From NCBI GenBank assembly GCA_051453625.1, contig JBOZIK010000001.1, forward strand, positions 32,355,501 to 32,415,729: a DNA stretch of 60,229 bases, written 5' to 3'. The notes under the pieces are model-generated. The model had not been told where the DNA came from. It ran no database searches and saw nothing but the letters and a program-made list of their open reading frames with translations. The position numbers were made by a program, and so were the translations under genes. Position 1 is the stretch's first letter, and each line of letters starts with the position of its first letter. The stretch is from Welwitschia mirabilis (taxonomy: Eukaryota > Gnetophyta > Gnetopsida > Welwitschiales). This document shows positions 25,161 to 37,170 of this stretch, piece by piece.

Positions 25161-26470
25161 ATGTTCTTAAAACATTGATTAATTGAGGAGAGATTAATAA
25201 TGCTACATGAGCCAACTTTTTATGATGACCCAACTAAAACATACTATCTTAAGTCTGAGGATTAAGAATATAATGAGTGGGGATAAATTCAACATATTCA
25301 CTTGGTAGAAAAATTTTTTGTAAAGTGTTGTTTCACATCTATTATTCCCATAATAGACGGGATGACAACTCAAATCCTTAACTTAGAAATTAAAAAGCTA
25401 CTCCAAGGTTTAAAATATATTTTTCTATTCGATAATAAGATAAAACTCCTAATAATAAGTGACTATTTAACTCCTCAATAAGAATCCATCTTGATTTTCC
25501 CTCTTAACTTCTAAAGATGATTCCTTTTCTTGGACTCATAAAGACTTAACTATACTACCTTTTTCCATATTTCAATACAAGATTTACCTTGAAGATAATG
25601 ATAAACCTATTAGATAACCATAATGGGGGTTCAACCTAGCCTTTAAGAAAATAGTTAAAAATAAAATCATTAAACTTAAAAATGGTAGGATTACATATGT
25701 TATATCTGATAGTGAGTGGATTAGTCCTTTTATCATAGTTTCAAAGAAGGAAGGAAAATGGACAATGTGCATTGATTTTAGGAAACTTAATGAGCTCACT
25801 AAAAAAGATCATTGTCCTTTACCTGTTCTTGAACAAGTACTTGATAGAATCCAATATCATGCCTACTATTATTTTTTGATGGGTATAATGGCTATAATAA
25901 AATTTTCATAGTAAGTGAGGATCAAGCTAAAATAACCTTTACCTCACTCTTTGGAATTTTTGCCTTTAGATGAATGCCCTTTGAACTATGCAATGCCCCT
26001 TGAACCTTCTAACATGCTATGATGGGGATCCTTTCTAATATGATAAAGGAATCTATTGAAATATTTATGGATGACTTCTCCATTTTTAAAATACTTTTAA
26101 ACAAACCATAAAAATATTAAATAAAGTTTTAGATCAATGTATAGAGAGTGGCTTACATTTGAGTTGAAAAAAGAGTAATCATGGAATTGTTTAAGGACAT
26201 CATATTTTAAAGAAAGGGATTAGAATGGACCCTAAAAAAGTTGATATCATTAAAAAACTTAGCCCTTCAACTAATGTTAAAAAAGTTATATTATTCCTTA
26301 AACATGTTGGTTTCTATCATCATTTTATTCATGATTATGCTAAAACCTATAAACCACTTCATTCCTTACTTGAAAGAGATGCTAAATTTGATTGTAATAG
26401 TCATGTAAACACAAATTTGATACACTTAAGAAAAACATTTCTTCTAAACCTATTGTGATAGGTCCTAATT
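25161..26470 (+). pseudogene. pol: Element E reverse transcriptase
   Basis: The pre-RT part carries a dyad (CTATTAT 25339-25345, ATAATAG 25350-25356) and the single 'LLQGLKYIFL' block that is triplicated in D. RT pieces: SDSEWISPF, CIDFRKLNELTKKDHCPLP, RIQYHAYYYFLMGY (frameshift follows), FELCNAP, and the active site FMDD at 26064-26075, intact. MDPKKVDIIKKLSPSTNVKK and FYHHFIHDYAKTYKPLHSLL form the connection to RNase H. The conserved Trp after 'LHLS' is TGA (26165-26167). Confidence 0.85.
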
Positions 26471-27000
26471 GGAATAAGGATTTTAACTTATGTGTGATGC
26501 AAGAAACATTGTTATGGATGGGATTATTAGCTAAAAATATGAAAATGATTTTAAAGCCATATTATATCTTAGTAAAACTTTTTCAAGCCTAATCCAACTA
26601 TACTAGTAGTAAGAGAGAAGTGCTTGCCATAATCTTTTTTCTTGATCATCTTTAATATTATCTTCTTGATTTCTATATCAATGTTTATACAAATCATGTA
26701 GCCATTTTTTGTCTTATGACTAAGAAATATTCTATTATGAGAATTATTAGGTGGATTTTTTTCATGAAAGAATTTAATCTCACCCTTATCAATAAGGTTG
26801 GAAAATATAATAGTATTGCTAATCATTTGTCTCGACTTCCTTGTTTTCATGATGAACTTCCCATAAATTATTCATTTCTAGATGAACAACTTATTATAAC
26901 TAAATAACTTTATACCATCTTTTCTACTCATCCTGCTTCTTTATATGCTGATATTATGAACTATTTTGTTACTATTAAAATACCTTAGCATTAGAATCAT
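26471..27000 (+). pseudogene. Element E RNase H
   Basis: Collinear with D 59540-60010. The end of the domain is readable: 'NLTLINKVGKYNSIANHLSRL' in parts (KVGKYNSIANHLSRL, about 26796-26838), the typical His-X-Leu-Ser-Arg close of Ty3 RNase H. The catalytic part at 26470-26640 has shifts. Confidence 0.7.
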
Positions 27001-28200
27001 AACCAATGCAAATCTTTTTTCCACAAGATCAGTGACTATGAGTGGAATGAACTCCATGTTTATAAAGATGCAAAGATCAAATCATGTATAAATGTATGCC
27101 TGAGTGAGAAAGCCTAGCCATCCTAAAACCTTACCATGGTGGAGTATGTGAGGGACATTTTAGTGGCCAAAAGACTATTATGAAAATTATTCACTTTGTT
27201 TTTTATTGGCTTACTCTTTTTAAAGATTCATTTAACTTTGCTGGAAGGTGTGATGCATGTCAATGTTATGATAGCTTAACACATTTTTAAGATATATCTC
27301 TTAAACCTATACTTGAATGTGAACCTTTGGATTATTGATGGATTGACTTTCTAGGCCCTATTACACCACATTATAATGATAAAAATTACATCTTAGTGGC
27401 TGATAATTATGTTACTAAGTGGGTCGAAGCTATTTCTACTACTTTGAATGATGCCTGAACCATTTGCAACTTTGTTTGAACTCATATCTGTTAATGTTTT
27501 GGTCTTTCTTGAATCATCATTAGTGATTAAGGAACTCATTTCGTAAACTACCTTTTTCAAAAACTTCTTTTATCCATTGGTATTAAACATAGAATTACAT
27601 GTGCTTATCATCCTCAAACTAATGGCCAAGCTGAAAATGCAAATAAAGAAATTAAAAAGATACTTTAAAAATTAGTCTTTGTTAATAGGAAAACATGGTT
27701 CTTTAAACTTAATGATGTTCTTTGAATTTATTGTATCACTTGGTGTAATTTTCTAGGTTTCTTACCATATAAACTTATGTATGAAAAAGGTTGTGTCTTG
27801 CCAGTTAATGTTTTCTATAACTTTCATTGATCCACCTATCAACTTAATATTATAGACTTAGATGAAAATCTTAAAACTCAATTAGCTCAACTTGACCATT
27901 TAGATGAAAAATGTAATTATTCCCTACATTGTTAACTCATTAAAAAAATTCCAAGTCAAGTTCAAACATAACAAGAAGATTATCCATAAACAATTTAAAC
28001 AAGGTTAACTTGTTTTTTTTATATAACACCCAAGTACATCTTTTACACAACAAGTTAACTTCTAAATGGTTAGGTATTTATCTTATAAAAAAATTACATT
28101 CAAATGGCTTAATTGAAATCTCTAATCCAAACACTAGAGAAATTTAAAGATTTAATAGTAAAGGTTAAAACTTTATGAGTCATCCTCTAATGAAACCTTG
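27000..28200 (+). pseudogene. pol: Element E integrase
   Basis: Zinc-binding region around 27060-27290: 'HGGVCEGHFSGQKTIMKI' is legible across a frameshift, and RCDACQC gives the Cys pair. The core keeps all three catalytic residues: Asp in WIDFLGPI (27345-27347), Asp in IISD (27525-27527), and Glu in [13 protein letters not shown] (27633-27635). The second Asp is followed at once by a stop. The C-terminal part has VHLLHNKLTSKWLGIY. Stops occur mostly at expected Gln, Trp or Arg codons. Confidence 0.8.
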
Positions 28201-30254
28201 AACATGATAGAAGCACTTTCCTTAAAAGATCCTTTCAGGACCTTTCTTTTATTATTATCTAAATTACTTCTTAACTTATTTCTTAGGTGAACATTATGTT
28301 CTCACTTAAATATTCTTAACATGACTTATGTATTTACTTTATGAAGTTTTCATGATTAGTAATAATTTTACTTGGGCATTCTAAATGATAAGAATGACTT
28401 CATCCACTATTCAGACATTTGTATATCTATGAACTTCATTTTGAAGAAAGATGCCTTGGTTATTTTTTTTTCTTTTAATGATGTAAGTAATTAGTTATTT
28501 TTTTGCATGTTCTTACATGTTAATCATTTCATTATCTTACTTTTATTCCACAAGTACTTGGTCATGTATTATATCTATAAAACATGGTCATCATGATGTC
28601 TTACCACAAGTGAATCAGAGCAAATTTTTTTTAAAAGGTTCCTTTAAAAGTACGATATAATATCTATGGAAACTCCACTAGAAGGTTAGTTGACCATGTT
28701 GTGTGGGTCCTTACTCTTCTAATAGTGGTTGCACTTCCCTCATCATGATATAATAAATTTTGCTTAGAGGCTATGAGATTAGTAATGTCCTTGGTATCAT
28801 TATGGGTTTTGCTTATTTTTTAGACTCATTTTATTTATTCTCAATACTTCCACATGATTACTCTACTTTTTCAGGTTCTAGTGTTGATTTAGTATGATAA
28901 ATTATAAGTTCATGTTTTAAATAGATTTTCATCTCATCATTCATTATTTGATAACATTAGATATACTTGACATCATCATAATCATTGCCTATTTGAGTGG
29001 TAATTAATGAGTTTGTAATACTATTATGCATTTTTCATTAAGTGATTTCATGATTTATTACTAAAGGAAATTGTGAAATCAGAACTTATGATAAGTACAC
29101 AATCTTCTTTATGTTCCTAGTTATCCATTTTCATGTTATGTTTCTTTGGCTATTTTGTTTGATTTTCAAAGTTATTTCTCACACTTTTTTAGTATAATAT
29201 TATGGATCTAATCATTTGGTAGTTTTTTGTTGATGTTTTCCCATAATTTCTATAGAGGACATGTTATCATGAAATCATAAGTTCCAATTCTTCTTTTTCC
29301 ATGAGTTAAGGCACATTTGAGGAGTCTTTGAGCATTGCTTATTTTTACTCGGTACATTTTCTTCTATTTTACATCCTTTTTTAATGAGTCTCCTTCCACC
29401 ATGACCATGTTTTTAGGACATTTCTTTACTTTTTAGCTTCTTTTTTGATTTTATGCTATTTTTTATTTGATTTCTTACTTTTAGACTTTTTTCTGGGTTT
29501 TTTTTCTTTCCATACAACTTATCTGATCACTGTCATTCCCTGTCTGTTGCTTCCATGATAGCTAGGATAACACTCATCCATTTTCTTTGGTGTAATTTAA
29601 AATGTCCTCCTTCCTCAATGGAAGAAGGAGAAGAGAATACATTTCTAAGCACTCTTTTGTATTACTGAGCAAAAATTTTAAAATCATAAGGATCATAAGC
29701 TTTTACAATACATATCTAGAAGGGTTATTTGGATATGATTATTTTTTTGTTTTGTCACTTGAATAAAATTCATGAACTTTATCTTTTAAGAGTACAAGTA
29801 GCACACTCATAGAGCTTTCTTGTAGCTATGTTTTAGATCATCCCAAGGATAAGGAATGCTATATTTACTTTTGTACTATACCTTTGTTGATTACACTAAT
29901 TAACTAAGATGCATCATTCTTTTGAGATTAGCATTACTTAAGTTACTTACATCAGTCCAATATCTTTATCTTACATTATGCATACATATTATCATTTTTT
30001 GATCTATCATTGTTACATTTTATGGGTTTTGTACATGTATGACATTCATTCATTCTATGGTGATGTATTTAAGTAAGAGATTTATGAATACATCAGTATG
30101 CATATTAGCTAATTGATTTTTGATATCTATTCCTACATGATTAAATTAAACTTAATTTACATTTTTCTAATTTTTGTTTATCTTAGTCAAATTGGCTTAC
30201 AATATAGTTCATCACTTACTTTGTTAGGGACTAATAAGGCTAAGTAAGAGGCTA
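28201..30254 (+). other. Element E 3' spacer and polypurine tract
   Basis: About 2 kb, collinear with the first half of the B spacer; B's extra 1.9 kb is absent. A dyad module lies near 29525-29580 (CATGATAGCTAGGATAAC). It ends in AAGTAAGAGGCTA (30242-30254) before the LTR. No open frame worth reporting. Confidence 0.65.
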
Positions 30255-31506
30255 TGTTGTGATGTAAATTTGTAGGAATTTGATGGTGTATTTTGAGTAT
30301 TTTTATAAAACTTTTATATAGGTTTTAATAAAATACTAATGATTATAGATAACTGATAGGATGATTAAAAACATACAATTCTTAGTGTACTTAGAGACTT
30401 CTCAAGCTTATTCTAATAGTTCATACTTTAGAAAAAGGATTTACTATGTGAAAGACTAATTTATCTTTGAGGTTAAAAAAGAAGAAGCTTGTTGTCTCCT
30501 CTATCATCTCCATGATAGGTAGGATGAAAGCACTGCTAATATGAATGAAGGCTTTAGAGTTGACTTTAGGCTTGAAGCTAATGAAGTACTTTTGACATGA
30601 AGTGTCATCCCATGATTATCTCCACAACAGTTAGGACAACAACAATTCTTCTATGGATGAAAAGATTTATATTTGTAATGGAGTCAAGCAAGTCATTTGA
30701 GCTGCTAGGATTTCTTCTCTGACTCCTAGCATTGAGTGTCTAGAACTTCATTGTAAAATTATAAATACCCCCTTTTCCTTCACTTCCTTTTTTATATTTT
30801 ATACGTAATGCTTTTGTGATAAAAAAATGAAGGATAAGAGGTCCATCTAGTAGCTACATAGAGAAGTCATCTTGGTGTTAAGCTAAGTATCCTTTATTGA
30901 GGAGCTACTACCTTATTGTAAGTGGATGTAAAAGTTATACAATCAACTCAAATACTTGTTTCACTACAAATGTGTGTACATATATTATGGTTTAAGTTAA
31001 TTATAGTTTAGTGATAGTTCTGTAATTTATTTAAATAATAAGAGCAACCTTTATCAAGGTTGATTTTGTTAGATTAGGNNNNNNNNNNNNNNNNNNNNNN
31101 NNNNNNNNNNNNNATTCCTCATATTCTATTTTGGCATATATAATAGTTTACATTAGTTAGGAAAAAGTAATAAAATCTTCTTAATTAATTTGAATTATAT
31201 AGAGATAGTTATTGTGACAGGATAATTAGGATTAAAAAAGAATTTGTTTTACTTTCATTTCATCCATAGCATTTCATCTTCATCCTTGCATTGTTTTTTC
31301 ATATTTGTTTACTTTTAGTTGTTAAAAGACAAAAGACCAAAAATGCTCTTGAAAATCAACTCTATAGCTCTAATCCTAATGCCTTTCTTCAAATTATGAC
31401 ATTTGGATTAACTCTTATCTATACTAGTGTGTGTTTTTCTACAAGTAATCTGATATATAGGTTTATTTAAAAGGCTTAAAAGATTGCATAAATTCATACT
31501 ACAATA
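30255..31506 (+). repeat. Element E 3' LTR
   Basis: Begins TGTTGTGATGTAAA, exactly complementary to the TTTACATCACAACA that ends the 5' LTR (22298-22311). It ends ACAATA at 31506. A TATA box TTATAAATA lies at 30759-30767. A 35-base N run lies at 31079-31113. Dyad modules lie near 30495-30540 and 30598-30650. Confidence 0.8.
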
Positions 31507-32138
31507 ATAAATGACATTCTTACTTCTTAATAGAAATCCAACTTGATCTCACTTTTGACTTCTAAGGAGGATGAATTTTCTTAAACTTATAAATGCTTAG
31601 CTACCATTCCTTTCTTCATAGTCTAACACAAAATCTACTTTGAGGATAATGTTAAACCAGTTACATAATCATAAAAAAGACTCAACTAAGCCCTTAAGTA
31701 AGTATTTAAAGATAAAAATATTAAACTTATGAATGCTAGAATCATCTATGCTATATCTAATAGTGAGTGGTTTAGCCCTTTTTAACAATAGTTCCAAAAA
31801 GGGTGGGAAATGAGAATATGCATTAATTTTAGAAAACTTAATGAAGTCACTAAGAAGGATTATTGTCATTTAGCCTTTCTTGATTAGGTGCTTGATAGAA
31901 TTCAAGGACATGCCTACAATTATTTTCTTAATGGGTATAGTAGCTACAATAAATTTTGTATAGTTAAGTGAAGACTAAGTAAAAGTAGTTCTTACCTCTC
32001 CCTTTGGAACTTTTGCCTTTAGAAAAATGACTATTGGACATTACAATGCCCCTGCAACTTTTCAATGAGAAATGATGGGGATCATTTTTGACATGATAGA
32101 TGGTTCTATTGAAATCTTTATGAATGACTTCTCCCTAT
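31507..32138 (+). pseudogene. pol: Element C pre-RT and RT, continued after the nested insertion
   Basis: Resumes at the codon where 21053 stops. Pieces: SNSEWFSPF, CINFRKLNEVTKKDYCHL, RIQGHAYNYFLNGYSSYNKF, and the active site FMND at 32117-32128 (one catalytic Asp changed to Asn). Similarity to D ends at about 32138; the rest of C is not found in this window. Confidence 0.8.
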
Positions 32139-33196
32139 TTTGTTCATTAAAATGACAAAACTAAAAAAAGAAAGGAAAAAATAAAAATGAAAGAGAGATA
32201 AAGGAGGAAGTTAAAAAAGTAAAAAAAAAATGAATTGAAAAAAATTAGAATGATTTTAAATTTAGTAAAAAGCTCACCAATGCACTAAGAAACTAAAGGA
32301 TTCTAGAATAAAGCCATAAGAAAAAATTAGATGTGCTTGAAACAAAGCAGACAGTAATACTAGTAAGAACTGGTGGTAGTGCTAATAGGATGTAGATGTA
32401 TGGGATAGGTAAACATGAGGTAGATTATAATAGCATGAGAATCATAGAAAATATGAGTGCTTAATGAAAATAGCTAAAAAATCATATGTTTTATAGAAAG
32501 TACATGAAATTTGAACCATTGAATAACTAAGGTTTATAAATGATTTAAATAAAAATTTACCTTGTATTTTATACATGGAAAGAGAAATTAAATTACAGAA
32601 AGCACATGTGTATTTCTTAGTGGGCTTTTTCATAGAAGGAAAAACAAATAAATATGGCTTTTTATGGATGATAAAAGTAAATGTTATGGTAGTGATGTAA
32701 AAAGGATGAATGAAATAATAGAACCTACTATGCATCTTAAATGAAACATGATGAAGGCAAGCTAATCGTCTTACTTATTTATATAATTTTGAGTGGACCT
32801 TTTATCAAGTGAAAGAAAATTATTAATTAGTAAATCCTTATAATTCAAATTAGTCAAAGAACCTTAACTTTAATTTGTTAAAATAATCAAACAAAATATC
32901 TCTCTAGCTCCACCTTAATTTCATTCTATTATCCTTCCTCTTTTATGGGCATCCAAGTTTCAAGCATTTGATCATATTGAGCATTCAATATTATGATACT
33001 TCCTAATAATAGATTTAACATATTATGCTAGAACAATTTAGTGCTATGTTATCAATAGATGTCCATAGCCTTGATGGACTTAACTAAATCTAATATAAAT
33101 GATCATAAATAAATGTGTTAAAAGAGATTCAATATTTTCTTAATTTAATTTATTCTTATTATATATGTGTGGGTGTATGTCCACATGCACATCTAT
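32139..33196 (+). other. Unassigned AT-rich stretch
   Basis: Starts with a purine-rich run (about 32157-32235), then mixed AT-rich sequence without a frame I can assign. A 97-codon open stretch at 32442-32735 on the minus strand has no recognisable motif. Confidence 0.4.
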
Positions 33197-34212
33197 GTGT
33201 GTGTGTGTGTGTGTGTGTNNNNNNNNNNNNNNNNNNNNNNNNNNNNNNNNNNNNNNNNNNNNNNNNNNNNNNNNNNNNNNNNNNNNNNNNNNNNNNNNNN
33301 NNNNNNNNNNNNNNNNNNNNNNNNNNNNNNNNNNNNNNNNNNNNNNNNNNNNNNNNNNNNNNNNNNNNNNNNNNNNNNNNNNNNNNNNNNNNNNNNNNNN
33401 NNNNNNNNNNNNNNNNNNNNNNNNNNNNNNNNNNNNNNNNNNNNNNNNNNNNNNNNNNNNNNNNNNNNNNNNNNNNNNNNNNNNNNNNNNNNNNNNNNNN
33501 NNNNNNNNNNNNNNNNNNNNNNNNNNNNNNNNNNNNNNNNNNNNNNNNNNNNNNNNNNNNNNNNNNNNNNNNNNNNNNNNNNNNNNNNNNNNNNNNNNNN
33601 NNNNNNNNNNNNNNNNNNNNNNNNNNNNNNNNNNNNNNNNNNNNNNNNNNNNNNNNNNNNNNNNNNNNNNNNNNNNNNNNNNNNNNNNNNNNNNNNNNNN
33701 NNNNNNNNNNNNNNNNNNNNNNNNNNNNNNNNNNNNNNNNNNNNNNNNNNNNNNNNNNNNNNNNNNNNNNNNNNNNNNNNNNNNNNNNNNNNNNNNNNNN
33801 NNNNNNNNNNNNNNNNNNNNNNNNNNNNNNNNNNNNNNNNNNNNNNNNNNNNNNNNNNNNNNNNNNNNNNNNNNNNNNNNNNNNNNNNNNNNNNNNNNNN
33901 NNNNNNNNNNNNNNNNNNNNNNNNNNNNNNNNNNNNNNNNNNNNNNNNNNNNNNNNNNNNNNNNNNNNNNNNNNNNNNNNNNNNNNNNNNNNNNNNNNNN
34001 NNNNNNNNNNNNNNNNNNNNNNNNNNNNNNNNNNNNNNNNNNNNNNNNNNNNNNNNNNNNNNNNNNNNNNNNNNNNNNNNNNNNNNNNNNNNNNNNNNNN
34101 NNNNNNNNNNNNNNNNNNNNNNNNNNNNNNNNNNNNNNNNNNNNNNNNNNNNNNNNNNNNNNNNNNNNNNNNNNNNNNNNNNNNNNNNNNNNNNNNNNNN
34201 NNNNNNNNNNNN

Positions 34213-34283
<71 letters not shown>
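33197..34283. repeat. (TG)n microsatellite flanking a 994-base gap
   Basis: TG repeats end at the gap on the left (to 33218) and restart on the right (34213-34283). The N run 33219-34212 may be partly more of the same repeat, which assemblers often fail to close. Apparent long frames of alternating Cys-Val or Thr-His across it are artefacts. Confidence 0.9.
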
Positions 34284-34286
<3 letters not shown>

Positions 34287-34299
34287 ATTCATGGCACAT

Positions 34300-35117
34300 G
34301 AAAGGGTTTATTGGCTCATTAGGCTAAAGTAAATTATCTCATACTAATGAGTTCTTTAAAATAAAGAAAAAATATAAAATACCAAAATCCACCTTTTCCT
34401 TGATTCAAGATTACATATCTCTAATGCACATGATTCTTAACAAATAACTTGAAAATTCAAAGAACTAGATAATAAAAAAGTTAAAACCTATATAATCTTA
34501 ATTAAACTTTTAAAATCTAAAGGATATCTTGATTTATGGATTAAAAGAATAACTAAGATCATGGAGTCTCATTAACTTAGACAATGATGAAAGGAACGAA
34601 TAAAATGTAGGTAATAAAGAGTTATGTGGAGGTGATTTAGATAAGTAAAAATGGCTAGATTAATCTAAAATTTCCAAGGCTATAGTAGATAACCCTAATT
34701 TATGCTTATTTGATAAAATTGAGTTGGATTCATAAGAAGGATGTTCAATCATGGATCAAGAGGAAAAATCTAAAGGATTAAGGATTTTACATTTAAAATA
34801 ATAAGATGGATGATCAAGTAACAAATTAGGCCAAGAAAGTTTGTCATGATAAGGCTTCAAACATGAGTTTAAAAACTTCAAAAAGGTATGGAAAGAATAG
34901 TTACTAGGAGTTAAAAATTTTAGATCATAAAAGGATCATTATATTCTTTATCTCTTAATTAACATTTTTTGTAGAACGTTTCTTCCTAGATAAAGACATG
35001 GATGCATAAGAAATCAATAAAAAAGTAGAGTTATCATCAAATATATATCTTAAATCTTCAAGAGATAAGTCCATATAAAAATAGAGAACATTTTCAATAT
35101 TGACATGTGAAACATAA
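34300..35117 (-). other. Element G downstream of PR, unresolved
   Basis: Minus-strand continuation after the PR region of G. I expected pre-RT here, but no RT motif is readable. AT-rich with frequent stops; the copy appears truncated near the (TG)n/gap. Confidence 0.35.
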
Positions 35118-35600
35118 TTAAAAAGAATAGAGAAAGAGAGGAAATGTTTTTCTCATAGGAAGGGGAATTAATATTATCATCAAAACTTTAATAAAATCTA
35201 TTCCTTTTAGATCATTAGGTTGTTTTATGGTATTAAATATATTCAACTCAATAGTCATGTTATTAAATGAAATATTCATAAGACCATTTTTAAAATTGAT
35301 AAAATCATCAAGAGTATCAAGAAAAGGTATTTTCAAAATGATTAACATGGTATGACTTCTAGTTTTTTTTCATATCCAAAACTAAAAATCCATAGGAAAG
35401 TAGCAATTTTCCACTTGAATAATCACATCCTTTACTATGCTGAAAAGTGATTTTAAAATGTTATTAGCTAATTATAATTTGAATTTAGTATTTTTAAGAT
35501 CATTGAAATCATGTTCCTTGGAAACACTTTAAAGTAAAATATTATCACTAGGTCCAAGATCTAATAAGGCTTATTGAAAGTTAGTATTTCCAATTGTTAT
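35118..35600 (-). pseudogene. Element G protease and following block, broken
   Basis: On the minus strand the protease active site reads ALLDLGPSDN (Asp at 35559-35561), close to the DLGAS form of Athila/Tat elements. Further on, 35118-35348 contains LKIPFLDTLDDFINFKNGLM and SFNNMTIELNIF, the block usually written 'GRPFLAT...I....G.M.L.FGNM..ELNIF' that ends this PR domain. Stops and shifts separate the pieces. This is a different Ty3 lineage from A-F, whose PR reads DIGAS. Confidence 0.7.
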
Positions 35601-35689
35601 GGCTATGGTATGGAAATCTATATCTTTGTATTTTGGGGGAAATTTAATTTTGAATCATAGAACTATTTTGTTAAGTAATATAGAGTTTA

Positions 35690-35900
35690 CTTTTCACATT
35701 CATCCTTCTTTTAGTAGTGTATAGATCTTTAAAGAATTTGGCATATGAAGGTACTTATGTAATGGCTTCTAAAAGAGTGATATTGATCTTTACTTTCTGA
35801 AACATTTATAGCAATTCTTGTTCTTCTTAGTCAACTAATTTTCTCTAAGTTGTAGAGAAAAGGATAGGAATTCTTTGTAATTTGAAATAACTTCTTTTAC
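35690..35900 (-). pseudogene. Element G gag-PR linker
   Basis: Minus-strand reading gives KVKINITLLEAI, VPSYAKFFKDLYT and a basic run, the conserved linker of rosid-type Athila/Tat polyproteins (form: 'INIPLLDAI.Q.P.YAKFLKDL'). 35900-36620 is the decayed low-complexity part of gag. Confidence 0.7.
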
Positions 35901-36619
35901 CATATCTTTGTTTCCTACTTCTTTCTCAGTTCTTGACCAACTTTGTTCTACTTCTTCTCGTGGTTATTTCTCTTCTACCTGTTTGTTGGTTCTTTGTTGA
36001 CTTGTTAAATGGATAACTTTGGTTTGATTAACTTTTAATCTCTCCATAAACTTATAACTACTAGGGTTAGGCTCATGTATAGCAAAAATCTTATCCTTTT
36101 TACATTGATTAGGTGACAAAAAGATATGTATAGTATTTTGACTTAGTTATTGCATTTCTTACTCTACATTTTACAATGTAGAAAATGTTTGTTAATCGAA
36201 TTATTATTGTGATTTATTAATGTGATGTTAAACCTCCATAAACTTATGAATTATAACCTCTAAAAATTTATAAGTTAATAAAATATTTAAACTTTAAGGT
36301 TGACTTGTTAAGACTTATCTAAGTTTATCTTATTTTCATGAGAAGTCTAGGTGATTCATCTACCAAAGGTTGTAAATGTTGGAGGAGGGATTTTTTTTCT
36401 CTTTATTTTTGACATTGTTGTATTATGGCCTTAACTTATTCTTTAACTACACCTTGAAACATGGTGATGAATGGAAAATCATAAGTTCCATAAGTATTTA
36501 CAAGACAAATGTTGCAATGTAGAGGTAGAGTCATGGGTTTAGGTTTGGTACTAAGAATCTTAATCTTCTTAGAAAGTTCTTTCAAATTTTATTTGACTTC
36601 ATTATTATCAAGAATTTTA

Positions 36620-37170
36620 AAGATACTAATAAACCTAATAGGTTGTTGTGATCTTGTAATTCATTAGTTTTTCTTCATTCTTAGAACTTTTAGATATAGT
36701 TTTAAGAAGATCCAATGTTTCATCAATTTCTAAATCTAGAAATAGTTCTCTACATGTTGTCCCTATAAGTGGATTATGATTGGATGAAAGTCCTTTATAA
36801 AAGAAAATTATGATTCTTTCTTGCTCAAAACTATGATGTGGGCATTTAAGAAGTAGATCTTTAAATCTTTCTAGAGTGTAAGAGAAGGTTTCACTATCCC
36901 TTTTTTGGAAGTTCATGATCTCTTATCTAATGGCATTAATCTTGTAATCAAGGAAATATTTTCTAATTAAAGCTTAATTAAGTCTAGTTCAATTAGTACT
37001 AGAAATATGTTTTAAGGTATAAATCCAAGATTTTCCCTTCTCTTTAGGAAAGAAATGTAACAAAGTCAACCTAAGTGGATCATATGTATCACATCTTTAA
37101 TGGATTATAGAGAAGACACACTTAAAATCCTTAAATGTAAGTGAGGATCCTTAGACTTTAAACCATAAAA
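36620..37170 (-). pseudogene. gag: Element G gag (retrotransposon gag domain)
   Basis: Minus-strand: RLTLLHFFPKEKGKSWIYT (about 37096-37040), then FLDYKINAIR and, in the 36635-36916 open stretch, MNFQKRDSETFSYTLERFKD, LLLKCPHHSFEQERIIIFFY, KGLSSNHNPL. This is the capsid-like gag domain with its typical 'ERFKDLL..CPHH' signature. One or two stops separate the first block from the rest. Function: RNA packaging. The family is distinct from gag of A-F. Confidence 0.85.

Larger units (their letters stand above)
21054..31506 (+). mobile_element. Element E: Ty3/Athila-type LTR retrotransposon, nested in C
   Basis: Complete decayed element of about 10.45 kb with two LTRs, primer site, gag, PR, RT, RNase H, INT, 3' spacer and polypurine tract. 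It sits inside pol of element C. The flanks ATAAG (21049-21053) and ATAAA (31507-31511) look like a 5-base target duplication with one later change. Over 84 ungapped bases the LTRs (21799-21882 and 30995-31078) differ at 16 positions by my count. It keeps more catalytic residues than B or C, but stops and shifts occur throughout. Confidence 0.85.

Noticed and set aside
33115-34332. Several long frames of alternating Cys-Val or Thr-His on both strands
   Set aside because: They are translations of (TG)n joined through 994 Ns; no coding evidence.
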